24,580 bases of DNA from an uncultured Collinsella sp. (GTDB lineage: Bacteria; Actinomycetota; Coriobacteriia; Coriobacteriales; Coriobacteriaceae), in assembly GCA_900544385.1 (NCBI GenBank), contig UQVD01000019.1:1-24580 (forward strand). The letters run 5' to 3'. The stretch's first letter is position 1. Every line of letters starts with the position of its first letter. Of this stretch, positions 1 to 6,944 are shown piece after piece. Under the pieces are notes generated by a model. The model was not told where the DNA came from. It was given only the letters and a program-made list of their open reading frames with translations, and did no database searches. The translations under genes and the position numbers were made by a program.

Positions 1-32
1 GCCCGGGGCCCGTGGGTTATACCCTAAGAGCA

Positions 33-55
33 AACCACCCTTTTTAAGGGTGGTT
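33..55 (+). terminator. Perfect hairpin, possible terminator of a gene left of the window
   Basis: A 10-bp perfect stem (AACCACCCTT / AAGGGTGGTT) closes a TTT loop. No T-run follows on the plus strand, so termination is only a guess. It may instead be another intergenic palindrome. No gene lies to its left in the window. Confidence 0.35.
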
Positions 56-82
56 CTGATTTGAGCGATATGGGGCCGTCTG

Positions 83-140
83 TTGATTGGGGACAGACTT
101 AAATGAGCGTTTTCACGCATTTAAGTCTGTCCCCAATCAA
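83..140. repeat. Long inverted repeat with 23-bp perfect arms
   Basis: Arms at 83-105 and 118-140 are perfect reverse complements separated by 12 nt. Each arm carries GGGGACAG or its complement CTGTCCCC, a core similar to the loop of the other small palindromes in this window (10294, 13501, 13564, 17355). This looks like a REP-like intergenic element. It sits just upstream of the aminotransferase promoter, and an apparent ATG at 103 lies inside it, which argues against using that start. Confidence 0.7.
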
Positions 141-171
141 CATTGCTGCGGCACTTTGCTCGGCTAAAGCG

Positions 172-177
172 TACAAT
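172..177 (+). promoter_or_regulatory. Candidate -10 hexamer TACAAT for the aminotransferase
   Basis: TACAAT lies 24 nt before the chosen ATG. I see no convincing -35 at 16-18 nt spacing. The call rests on the recurrence of the same hexamer upstream of five other genes in this window. Confidence 0.4.
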
Positions 178-201
178 AGCGCCTATGCGAAAGGGGAACA
201 G

Positions 202-1386
202 ATGATCAACGAAACTATGTATGCTCGTGGTGCGGAAAGCTCCATCATCCGCGAGATCTTTAGCTATGGTCTTGAGCGCAAGGCGCAGATCGGTGCGGAG
301 AACGTATTCGATTTTTCGTTGGGCAACCCGAGTGTTCCGGCGCCCGCTGCCGTGGCGGAGTCCATTAAGAAGGCCTTAGAGCTGCCGAGTGACCAGCTGC
401 ACGGCTACACCCCCGCACCGGGCCTGCCGCAATGTCGAGCAGCCGTCGCCGAATCGCTCAACCGCCGCTTTGGCACGAGCTATGAGGGCAAGGACGTCTT
501 TATGACGGTTGGCGCCGCGGCATCGCTCACCTGCACGCTCAACGCCGTTACGAACCCGGGCGACGAGGTTATTGTTATCGCCCCGTACTTTCCGGAGTAT
601 CGCGTGTGGATTGAGAAGGCCGGCTGCACGTGTGTTGAGGCACTCGCCGATGAAGACACGTTCCAGCTGAGCGTGGACAACGTGCTCAAGGCAATCAGCG
701 ATAAGACGGCGGCTGTCATTATCGATTCGCCGAATAACCCCACGGGTGCCGTGTACACGCGCGACACGCTGACGCGACTGGCCAATGTTCTGCGCGAGGC
801 CAACGCTCAGCGCGACCCCGAGAATCCGATTATTCTCATCTCGGATGAGCCGTACCGCGAGATCGTGTACGGCGCCGAGGTGCCTTGGGTGCCCTCGATC
901 TACGAGAACACCGTGGTGTGCTACTCGTATTCTAAGTCGCTATCGCTGCCTGGTGAGCGCGTGGGTTGGATCTTGGTCCCCAATACCAATCCGCAGGCTG
1001 CTCGCCTTATGCCGGCCGTTGCCGGTGCCGCCCGCACGCTGGGCTTCGTGTGCGCACCGGCCCTCTTCCAGCGTGTGATCATCGACTGCATTGATGAGCC
1101 GAGCGATGTTGCGGCCTATGCGCGCAACCGCACCGCGCTTACCGAGGCACTGACGGAGTACGGCTACACCTATGTTGAGCCGGATGGTGCTTTTTACCTA
1201 TGGGTGAAAGCGCTGGAGCCCGATGCGAACGCCTTCTGCGAGCGCGCGAAGAAGTACGAACTGCTCGCAGTACCCTCGGACAGCTTTGGCATGCCGGGCT
1301 GGTTCCGTCTGGGCTATTGCGTGAGTTACGAAACGATCATCAATTCGCTACCCGCTTGGAAACAGTTGGCGGACGAGTATCGTTAA
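202..1386 (+). CDS. Pyridoxal-phosphate aminotransferase, class I/II
   Basis: This is a cytosolic fold-type I aminotransferase of 394 aa, a normal length for the family. Visible landmarks are the PLP-stacking and phosphate region near residues 103-110, N179 in SPNNPTG, D215 and Y218 in ISDEPYRE, the Schiff-base lysine K245 in SYSKSLSLPGERVG, and the carboxylate-binding arginine R369 in WFRLGY. The order and spacing fit aspartate or aromatic aminotransferase-like enzymes. Amino-donor specificity cannot be read from the sequence. The start at 202 has AAAGGGGA at good spacing; an in-frame ATG 99 nt upstream is rejected because it lies inside a palindromic repeat and has no ribosome site. The gene appears monocistronic, with its own TACAAT hexamer and a 165-nt gap to the next gene. 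Confidence 0.93.
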   Translation: MINETMYARGAESSIIREIFSYGLERKAQIGAENVFDFSLGNPSVPAPAAVAESIKKALELPSDQLHGYTPAPGLPQCRAAVAESLNRRFGTSYEGKDVFMTVGAAASLTCTLNAVTNPGDEVIVIAPYFPEYRVWIEKAGCTCVEALADEDTFQLSVDNVLKAISDKTAAVIIDSPNNPTGAVYTRDTLTRLANVLREANAQRDPENPIILISDEPYREIVYGAEVPWVPSIYENTVVCYSYSKSLSLPGERVGWILVPNTNPQAARLMPAVAGAARTLGFVCAPALFQRVIIDCIDEPSDVAAYARNRTALTEALTEYGYTYVEPDGAFYLWVKALEPDANAFCERAKKYELLAVPSDSFGMPGWFRLGYCVSYETIINSLPAWKQLADEYR

Positions 1387-1408
1387 AAGTAGAGCGCTCT
1401 GCCTGCAA

Positions 1409-1424
1409 TGTTTTACGTGAAACG
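1409..1424 (+). promoter_or_regulatory. parS-like 16-mer
   Basis: The 16-mer TGTTTTACGTGAAACG matches the well-known ParB-binding parS palindrome TGTTTCACGTGAAACA at 14 of 16 positions. It is intergenic, between the aminotransferase and the PHP phosphatase. No parA, parB or dnaA is visible in the window, so a centromere role is only a possibility. Confidence 0.35.
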
Positions 1425-1484
1425 AGGTTTGGTGTTAAGCCGGACCCCGTTGTCATGGACATTGTGTCTTTGGGATGGAGTGGT

Positions 1485-1514
1485 TTTACGACCATCGAAG
1501 GCTATGCGTACAAT
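1485..1514 (+). promoter_or_regulatory. Candidate promoter of the PHP phosphatase gene
   Basis: A TTTACG -35-like box (1485-1490) and a TACAAT -10 (1509-1514) are separated by 18 nt. The -10 ends 37 nt before the start codon. Confidence 0.45.
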
Positions 1515-1551
1515 GAATATAAGCGACGGCCGTGCCAGATAAGGAGACCCG

Positions 1552-2373
1552 ATGCCCTACCTGCTTTCTTGTGACATTCATACCCATACGATGTTCTCTG
1601 CGCATGCATATTCGACCATTGAGGAGAATGTGTACTGGGCGGCAGAGCGTGGCCTGCAGGTGCTTGGATCCGCTGACCATCTGAGCTCTATGGTTACGGC
1701 TTGCCCTAATGACCTGCGCAGTTACCAGTTCTTTATCAATCAGGATATCTGGCCGCGCGTATGGAGCGGCGTGCTGGTGCTGCGTGGTGCCGAGGCCGAT
1801 ATCGTTTCGCTGGACGGAAGCCTGTTTGGCGAGGACACTCCTGTCACGCTCGATATTGCCGGCGATTCGTATAGTCGTGAGCATTCGCTGTTCGATTTGG
1901 TTACGCGTAATTTGGATTATTTGGTTGCAAGCGTGCATAATCCGCAGATTGCTGAGGGCGCGACGATGGCCCAGACGACCGAGATGTATATCAACGCTCT
2001 GGAGCACCCCAAGGTGTTCATGCTGGGTCACACGGGGCGCTCGGGCGTGCCGTTCGATATCGACGAGGTGCTGTTGGCTGCTAAGGCCAAGCACAAGATT
2101 ATCGAAATCAACAACCATAGTCTTGAACACGGTGTCGATGCCGAGCATTGGGGCGCATGCCGCAAGATTGCCGAGCGTTGCGCCGAGCTGGGCGTGGGGA
2201 TTGGCGTGTCGACCGATGCCCACATTGGCATGGCCATTGGCAAGCTCGATCACGCCCGCAAGTTGCTCGACGAGATTCACTTCCCGCTGGATTTGATCGT
2301 GACGCGCGACCGCGAGACGCTGCTGCGCGAGATGGTTGCAGCCGGCGTGTGCGACCTGCGCAAGGGGATGTAG
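1552..2373 (+). CDS. PHP-domain phosphatase, YcdX-like
   Basis: This is a 273-aa metal-dependent phosphoesterase of the polymerase-and-histidinol-phosphatase (PHP) fold. The metal ligands are all in place: H10 and H12 in DIHTHT, H18, H43 in SADHL, E81 in RGAEADI, H129 in ASVHN, H160 in LGHTGR, and D222/H224 in STDAHI. The length and the EINNHS and STDAHI signatures match the YcdX group rather than histidinol phosphatase HisK. The YcdX group has a trinuclear metal site and acts on small phosphate esters; the physiological substrate is not known to me. The start has AAGGAG six bases upstream. The gene is followed by a strong intrinsic terminator. Confidence 0.88.
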   Translation: MPYLLSCDIHTHTMFSAHAYSTIEENVYWAAERGLQVLGSADHLSSMVTACPNDLRSYQFFINQDIWPRVWSGVLVLRGAEADIVSLDGSLFGEDTPVTLDIAGDSYSREHSLFDLVTRNLDYLVASVHNPQIAEGATMAQTTEMYINALEHPKVFMLGHTGRSGVPFDIDEVLLAAKAKHKIIEINNHSLEHGVDAEHWGACRKIAERCAELGVGIGVSTDAHIGMAIGKLDHARKLLDEIHFPLDLIVTRDRETLLREMVAAGVCDLRKGM

Positions 2374-2393
2374 CGGAGTTTATAAATCAAGCG

Positions 2394-2427
2394 AAGGGGG
2401 CGGTCCAGGCGGGCCGCCCCCTTTCTT
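2394..2427 (+). terminator. Intrinsic terminator after the PHP phosphatase
   Basis: A 10-bp stem (AAGGGGGCGG / CCGCCCCCTT) with a 10-nt loop is followed by a T-rich tail (TTTCTT, partly inside the stem). It sits in the short gap between convergent genes. Confidence 0.8.
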
Positions 2428-2438
2428 GTGCCGGAGAA

Positions 2439-3887
2439 TTAGCGGCGTTCGAGGACCGCTACGGTTTCGGTATGGTCGGTGTGGGGGAACATGTCGACGG
2501 GCGTGATCTTGAGCAGGCGATAGCCTCCGTCGAGGAGCTGGTGCAGGTCGCGCTCTTGGGTCACAGGGTTGCAGCTGATGTAGGTGATGCGGCGCGGCTT
2601 AAGTGCGCAGGCAGCTTCGAGGAACTCGGGGGTGGAGCCGGCGCGCGGTGGGTCGATGGAAAGGACATCGACGCGCTCGTTGTTGTCGGCGGCATCCAGG
2701 ATGTAATCGGTGGCATCGTCGGCCATAAACCAGGCGCTGCGGGTGAGGCCGTTGAGCTCGGCATTGCGGCGTGCGTCGGCAATGCCTGCCAGGTTGCGTT
2801 CCACGCCGAGCAGCATGATGCCGATACCCTTGTTCTGGGCATCTTTAGCTGCGCAAAGACCGATGGTGCCGCTGCCGCAGTAAGCATCCATGAGCACATC
2901 GCCCTGGTGCAGATCCATGCCGTCGATAGCGAGCTGATAGAGCAGCTCGGTCTGCTGCGGGTTGGTCTGGTAGAACGCGGTGGGGGAGATATCGAACTCG
3001 CAGCCGAGCAGCTGGTCGCGCATGCACTCGGCGCCATAAACGATACGAGTCTCCTCGCCCAGGATGGCGTTGCCGGGACGTCCGTTGATGTTTTGGGCGA
3101 CGGTGACGATGCGCGGATCGAGTGCGGCGACGGCCTCAAAGAAATCCTGTGCATGCGGCAGGTCGCGCTGAGCGGTCACGAGGGTGACCATGATCTGGTC
3201 GGTGCGCCAGCCGCAGCGAACGACGGCATAGCGAAGCAAGCCCAGGTGCTTGTCCTCGTTAAAGGCGGGAATGTGCAGGCGCTCAGCTTCACGCGCGATG
3301 CCGTTAAGAATCTGTCGGGCGCCCGGTGTCTCGACAGGGCATTCGGGAACAGCAACGATTCTGTGCGTGCCACGTTCAAAAAAGCCACAGCGGACAGCGC
3401 CCTCTCTGCCGGGGGCAAAGGGAGTGGCGGCCTTATGGCGAAACCCGCGCGGCGCAGGATATTTGCCCGGGTCGCCCAGGGTGACGCCCATACCGCGAAT
3501 GGGGTCGACGCTAATACCCTCGCGCTCGCAAAGCGAAGCAAAAAGCTCCTCCATGGCAGCCTGCTTAGCTGCCAACTGCTTTTTATAAGGACGATTGAGC
3601 GCCGTACACCCACCGCAAGCTTTCATGATTGAACAGGGAGACTTGGGGTCCACAGCCTTACGCGCAGACGAAACCTGATCTTTATGCGAGCGCTTGGAAC
3701 GGATCTGAGGCGCTTTGTCTCCGCCTCGACGAGAGTCAGAACGCTTGGCCTTGGCCTTGCCCTTGGCCGACTTACCTTTCGCGTCCTGAGACGGCTTGGA
3801 TTTCTTAGAAGATTTTTTCTCCTCCGACCCCTCAGCCGCCTCGATCAAAGCGCGACGAGCCTTACGCTCCGCACGAGATTCTGCCAT
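2439..3887 (-). CDS. Fe-S RNA uracil-5-methyltransferase, RlmD/RumA family
   Basis: This is a SAM-dependent m5U methyltransferase acting on rRNA or tRNA, 482 aa. An iron-sulfur site is formed by C85-x5-C91-x2-C94 and C183 (PECP). The catalytic half shows the FYQTNPQQ motif, SAM loop DAYCGSGTIGL, DPPRAG, nucleophile C439 in YISCNP, and E474 in the terminal HTDHTETV. The first 80 residues are not a recognisable TRAM domain. They are a Lys/Arg/Ser-rich, low-complexity tail likely to be disordered and RNA-binding. The start was chosen for GGAG six bases upstream; a longer frame to 4115 runs through a palindromic repeat and has no ribosome site. The rRNA target position (U747, U1939 or other) cannot be assigned. 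The gene is divergent from the amino-acid importer. Confidence 0.9.
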   Translation of the reverse strand: MAESRAERKARRALIEAAEGSEEKKSSKKSKPSQDAKGKSAKGKAKAKRSDSRRGGDKAPQIRSKRSHKDQVSSARKAVDPKSPCSIMKACGGCTALNRPYKKQLAAKQAAMEELFASLCEREGISVDPIRGMGVTLGDPGKYPAPRGFRHKAATPFAPGREGAVRCGFFERGTHRIVAVPECPVETPGARQILNGIAREAERLHIPAFNEDKHLGLLRYAVVRCGWRTDQIMVTLVTAQRDLPHAQDFFEAVAALDPRIVTVAQNINGRPGNAILGEETRIVYGAECMRDQLLGCEFDISPTAFYQTNPQQTELLYQLAIDGMDLHQGDVLMDAYCGSGTIGLCAAKDAQNKGIGIMLLGVERNLAGIADARRNAELNGLTRSAWFMADDATDYILDAADNNERVDVLSIDPPRAGSTPEFLEAACALKPRRITYISCNPVTQERDLHQLLDGGYRLLKITPVDMFPHTDHTETVAVLERR

Positions 3888-3924
3888 CAATAACTCCACT
3901 AATTCATGAATTAAAGCTGCAAGT

Positions 3925-3930
3925 ATTGTA
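3925..3930 (-). promoter_or_regulatory. Candidate -10 hexamer for the methyltransferase
   Basis: Reading the minus strand gives TACAAT, ending 37 nt before the start codon. The -35 is poor. Confidence 0.4.
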
Positions 3931-3994
3931 CCGTGCCAAGCCAGCAGACGATATACAAGCGGTTTATTCGTGTTAGTGATAAGCCCAACGACGG

Positions 3995-4133
3995 TTGCCC
4001 GCCGCGTGAGGGGTGTGGGGGTTAAGTTTATCGCGAGTTCCGCACGAACAGGAGGCCACTTAATGTGGCCTCCGTCGTGAGCAGGACTGTAGAGCAGGAA
4101 ACTTAACCCCCACACCCCTCACGCGGCGGGCAA
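3995..4133. repeat. 35-bp perfect inverted repeat enclosing nested hairpins
   Basis: Arms 3995-4029 and 4099-4133 are perfect reverse complements. Inside lies a second stem, GGAGGCCAC (4051-4059) with GTGGCCTCC (4065-4073), extended after small bulges by CACGA (4042-4046) with TCGTG (4075-4079). The element fills most of the 338-nt gap between two divergent genes, where no terminator is needed. It could be a MITE-like insertion or a structured transcript. No target-site duplication is obvious to me. Confidence 0.85.
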
Positions 4134-4140
4134 ACTCGCC

Positions 4141-4169
4141 TTGTACTCCATCTCACTAAAGTGTATGAT
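4141..4169 (+). promoter_or_regulatory. Promoter of the amino-acid importer operon
   Basis: TTGTAC (4141-4146) and TATGAT (4164-4169) are 17 nt apart, the best -35/-10 pair in the window. The -10 ends 56 nt before the start codon. The spacer contains the palindrome CACTAAAGTG. Confidence 0.7.
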
Positions 4170-4206
4170 TCTGAACGTTACAAGACTCACTTTACTTAAC
4201 TAAAGT
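4154..4206 (+). promoter_or_regulatory. Possible operator: repeated ACTAAAGT motif
   Basis: ACTAAAGT occurs at 4155-4162, inside the -35/-10 spacer, and at 4199-4206. There it is the right half of the palindrome ACTTTA-CTTAAC-TAAAGT (4189-4206). Two copies of a palindromic motif, one over the promoter and one downstream of it, suggest a repressor site. The regulator is unknown. Confidence 0.4.
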
Positions 4207-4225
4207 ACCACCAAGGGGGAATACC

Positions 4226-5086
4226 ATGAATACCGATATGTCTCGTCGTCAGTTTGTTGGTCTAGCCGGCTCGTTTGCCACGGTGCTTGGCCTTGGTCTT
4301 GTCGGCTGCGGCGGTGGCGCCGGTAAGGGTTCCGCTGCTGGCTCTGCCGCGGCCAAAGATGTGAAGGGCGCTGCGGAGTCCAACAAGCTCGTGGTGGGCT
4401 TTGACAAGTCCTATCCTCCGTACGGCTTTGTAGGCGATGACGGCGAGTACACTGGCTTTGACCTTGACCTTGCCAAGGCCGTTGCCGATAAGCAGGGCTG
4501 GGAGGTCAAATACGAGGCCATCGACTGGGACGCTAAAGACACGCTGCTCAACTCGGGCGCCATCAACTGCATCTGGAACGGCTTTACCATGGAAGGTCGC
4601 GAGGACGACTACACGTTCTCCGAGCCGTACATGCTCAACGAGCAGGTGCTCGTGGTCAAGAAGGACGCGGGCATCAAGAGCTGGGACGATCTTGCTGGAA
4701 AGACCGTGATTACCCAGACCGATTCCGCTGCGCAGGATGTGCTCGAGGGTGACCAGAAGGATCTGGCGGCGACGTTTGCCACGCTCGATACCATCGGCGA
4801 GTACAATACGGCCTTTATGCAGCTCGAGAGCGGCGCGGTCGATGCCGTGACTTGCGATCTTTCGATTGCCCAGTATCAGCTTGCCGCCAAGCCCGATGCC
4901 TATACACAGCTTGATAAGCCGCTGTCCAGCGAGCACTATGCCGTCGGCTTTAAGAAGGGCGACATCAAGTCGGCCGATGCCGTGACCGAGTCGCTCAAGG
5001 CGCTCTATGAGGACGGCACGGTCAAGGACCTCTGCGATAAGTATGCAGATTACGGTCTATCCTTCGACAACTGGGTTTTGAAATAG
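4226..5086 (+). CDS. Amino-acid ABC transporter substrate-binding lipoprotein
   Basis: This is the extracytoplasmic receptor of a polar amino-acid importer (SBP family 3), 286 aa. The N-terminus has a twin-arginine motif (SRRQFVG, residues 6-12), a hydrophobic stretch and a lipobox ending at C28 (LVGC), so a Tat-exported lipoprotein is predicted. A Gly/Ala/Ser linker follows. The fold is then shown by VVGFDKSYPPYGF, the GFDLDLAKAVA signature, WNGFTM and the hinge around residue 165. The ligand cannot be told from sequence. AAGGGGGA precedes the first ATG at proper spacing; a second ATG four codons later is less well placed. It is the first gene of a three-gene transport operon and is separated from the permease by a large hairpin. 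Confidence 0.92.
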   Translation: MNTDMSRRQFVGLAGSFATVLGLGLVGCGGGAGKGSAAGSAAAKDVKGAAESNKLVVGFDKSYPPYGFVGDDGEYTGFDLDLAKAVADKQGWEVKYEAIDWDAKDTLLNSGAINCIWNGFTMEGREDDYTFSEPYMLNEQVLVVKKDAGIKSWDDLAGKTVITQTDSAAQDVLEGDQKDLAATFATLDTIGEYNTAFMQLESGAVDAVTCDLSIAQYQLAAKPDAYTQLDKPLSSEHYAVGFKKGDIKSADAVTESLKALYEDGTVKDLCDKYADYGLSFDNWVLK

Positions 5087-5191
5087 CGGCTTTCCCAGGC
5101 ACCCGAGTTTGCCGTTCAAACCGTCGCTTGCGTACATTTAGTACGCGGCGCTCCTCTTTCACGGCAAACTCGGGCACCTGGGAAAGCCGCT
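5085..5191. repeat. 31-bp inverted repeat with inner hairpin between receptor and permease genes
   Basis: Arms 5085-5115 and 5161-5191 are complementary at 29 of 31 positions. An inner stem GCGTAC / GTACGC (5130-5135 and 5141-5146) closes an ATTTA loop. The left arm overlaps the stop codon of the binding-protein gene. The right arm is followed only by TTT, so full termination is unlikely. A 3' stabiliser or partial attenuator raising receptor over permease levels is plausible. It shares the decamer GGCAAACTCG with the region at 4129-4138. Confidence 0.8.
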
Positions 5192-5236
5192 TTAGCATTG
5201 GGTTCGCTGTTCTGTTGTTGTGAAAGAGAGCTTGGG

Positions 5237-5890
5237 TTGTCTATTCAGGTCATGATGCAGATGCTTGGCCAGGGGTTCTTGGTCAGTTTGCAGCTGTTTG
5301 TGCTGACGCTGCTCGGGTCGATTCCGCTGGGAATCCCCGTGGCGTTCATGCGCATGAGCAAGGTCGCGCCGCTGCGTTGGATCGCGCGCATCTATATTTC
5401 GGTGATGCGCGGCACGCCGCTCATGCTACAGATGTTTGCCATCTACTTTGCCCCGTACTACGTGTTCGGCATTTCACTCACGCCCGATTCCAAGTGGACG
5501 GCGTGCGTTGTGGCGTTCATTATCAACTACGCCGGTTACTTTGCCGAGATCTATCGCTCGGGCCTGCAGTCCATTCCGCGCGGTCAATACGAGGCTGCCG
5601 AGGTGCTGGGCTACTCGCGTATGCAGACGTTTCTGTATATCGTGATGCCGCAGGTCGCCAAGCGCATTTTGCCGGCGATGGGCAACGAGATCATCACACT
5701 GGTCAAAGACACGTCGCTGGCGTTTGCCATCGGCGTGGGCGAGATGTTCTCGACCGCCAAGGCGCTGGTTGCCTCGCAGGTGAGCATGGTGCCGTTTGCG
5801 ATCGCGGCGCTGATCTACTGGGTCTTTAACTTTGTGGTCGAGATGCTGCTGGGCGCCGCCGAGAAAGAATTGGATTACTACCATGATTAA
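5237..5890 (+). CDS. Amino-acid ABC transporter permease
   Basis: This is a HisM/GlnP-type inner-membrane permease of about 217 aa. Hydrophobic segments start at FLVSLQLFVLTLLG, and the family motif RGTPLMLQMF follows. The cytoplasmic EAA loop reads YEAAEVLGYSRMQTFLYIVMP and docks the ATPase. The start is uncertain. I chose a TTG with GAAAGAGAG six bases upstream; ATG at 5252 has a weaker ribosome site, and a further upstream TTG at 5198 abuts the inverted repeat. The gene overlaps the next one by 8 nt, which implies translational coupling. Confidence 0.88.
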   Translation: MSIQVMMQMLGQGFLVSLQLFVLTLLGSIPLGIPVAFMRMSKVAPLRWIARIYISVMRGTPLMLQMFAIYFAPYYVFGISLTPDSKWTACVVAFIINYAGYFAEIYRSGLQSIPRGQYEAAEVLGYSRMQTFLYIVMPQVAKRILPAMGNEIITLVKDTSLAFAIGVGEMFSTAKALVASQVSMVPFAIAALIYWVFNFVVEMLLGAAEKELDYYHD

Positions 5891-6647
5891 TTCGGTAATG
5901 AATATAGCGAACGCGCGTAAGGCGTTTGGCGGCAATAAGGTGCTCAAGGATATCTCACTCGAGGTAAAGCGTGGCGAGGTTGTGGCGATTATCGGGCCTT
6001 CGGGTGGCGGTAAGTCCACGCTGCTGCGCTGCGCCACGCTGCTCGAGACGCTCGACGGTGGCTCGCTTTCGTTTGGCGACCTTGCCGTCGCGACGGATGC
6101 GGGTTCGGGCGCGGTGTACGCAAAGGGCGATGTGCCTAAACAGGCGCGCTCGCGGTTTGGTCTGGTGTTTCAGAACTACAATCTGTTCCCGCACTATACG
6201 GTGATGAAAAACATCACCGACGCTCCGGTTCGCGTACTCAAGCGTCCGCGCGAGCAGGCCGAAGCGCGTGCGCGTGAGTTGATCGCGCAGATGGGGCTTA
6301 CGGGCAACGAGAACAAGGTGCCATGTGAGCTTTCGGGTGGTCAGCAACAGCGTGTGAGTATCGCCCGCGCCTTGGCGCTCGACCCGGAGATCTTGTTCTT
6401 TGACGAGCCGACCTCGGCGCTCGATCCCGAGCTGACGGCCGAGGTATTGCGTGTCATTAAAGACCTTGCCGCGCAGAATATGACGATGGTGATCGTGACC
6501 CACGCAATGCAATTTGCGCGCGATGTTGCCGACCGCGTGGTCTTTATGGACGGCGGTCGCATTGTCGAGGAGGGTCCTGCCGAGCAGGTTATCGATCACC
6601 CGCGTGAGCAACGTACCCGTGAGTTCTTGAGCCGTATCGAGGGCTAG
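5883..6647 (+). CDS. Amino-acid ABC transporter ATP-binding protein
   Basis: This 254-aa ATPase is of the polar amino-acid uptake (GlnQ/HisP) type. All motifs are present: Walker A GPSGGGKST (residues 38-46), the Q-loop in FQNYNLFPH, signature LSGGQQQR, Walker B ILFFDEPTSALD and the switch histidine in VTHAM. A somewhat longer than usual insert (about residues 65-85) precedes the Q-loop. It ends the importer operon, overlaps the permease stop and is followed by a strong terminator. It may also serve the second receptor/permease pair at 13.7-15.2 kb, which has no ATPase of its own. Confidence 0.93.
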   Translation: MINSVMNIANARKAFGGNKVLKDISLEVKRGEVVAIIGPSGGGKSTLLRCATLLETLDGGSLSFGDLAVATDAGSGAVYAKGDVPKQARSRFGLVFQNYNLFPHYTVMKNITDAPVRVLKRPREQAEARARELIAQMGLTGNENKVPCELSGGQQQRVSIARALALDPEILFFDEPTSALDPELTAEVLRVIKDLAAQNMTMVIVTHAMQFARDVADRVVFMDGGRIVEEGPAEQVIDHPREQRTREFLSRIEG

Positions 6648-6666
6648 GCTCAGCTATATATTGAGA

Positions 6667-6706
6667 AAAAGCCGCCGCAGGTCTTATGGTCTGCGGCGGC
6701 TTTTAT
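6667..6706 (+). terminator. Intrinsic terminator of the importer operon
   Basis: A 14-bp stem made of AAAAGCCGCCGCAG and CTGCGGCGGCTTTT with a 10-nt loop is followed by more T-rich sequence. Because A and T tracts flank both sides, it could work in either direction. Confidence 0.9.
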
Positions 6707-6835
6707 TTGTATCGATGGGGTTTAATAATCGCCTCGCATGCGTCCTTCTTCCTCTCGCCGCCTGTATTCATACGTGTGCCGAAAGGTGTGCATGGACGGT
6801 CGCCCGTGAGGGTAGGGTGGTGGCATAGGACATTT

Positions 6836-6923
6836 GGAGGGTGAGTCGGCTCGGCTGCCGACCATGCTGCTCCCGGGACGGCACCGACCGCGAACTCTCC
6901 CCGTTGGCGTCGCGCATTGCGCG
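6836..6923 (+). other. GC-rich leader of the EF-G-like gene with short hairpins
   Basis: The 297-nt gap between the importer terminator and the EF-G-like start holds no gene I can support. Its 3' half contains GTCGGC / GCCGAC (6845-6850 and 6857-6862), possibly extended by GGAG (6836-6839) with CTCC (6870-6873), and a small CGCGC / GCGCG stem (6911-6915 and 6919-6923) just before the ribosome site. No promoter is clear. It may be a structured 5' UTR, but this GC content gives such stems easily by chance. Confidence 0.3.
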
Positions 6924-6944
6924 CGGCCCTGCAAGGAGGTCATC

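Noticed and set aside
103..201. N-terminal extension of the aminotransferase
   Set aside because: It begins inside a 23-bp-arm palindrome, has no ribosome site, and the ATG at 202 has a good one and matches the usual family N-terminus.
2148..3632. 494-codon plus-strand open frame over the methyltransferase
   Set aside because: It spans the end of the PHP gene and a terminator and is the complement of a clear methyltransferase.
3888..4115. N-terminal extension of the RNA methyltransferase
   Set aside because: It would translate one arm and the inner hairpin of an inverted repeat and skip a good GGAG-ATG at 3887.
6834..6944. Upstream extension of the EF-G-like protein
   Set aside because: AAGGAGGT directly precedes the ATG at 6945, followed by a normal EF-G start into the P-loop.
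6720..6944. tRNA or known riboswitch upstream of the EF-G-like gene
   Set aside because: No cloverleaf with a T-loop GTTCRA motif and no riboswitch core that I recognise; only short GC-rich stems.
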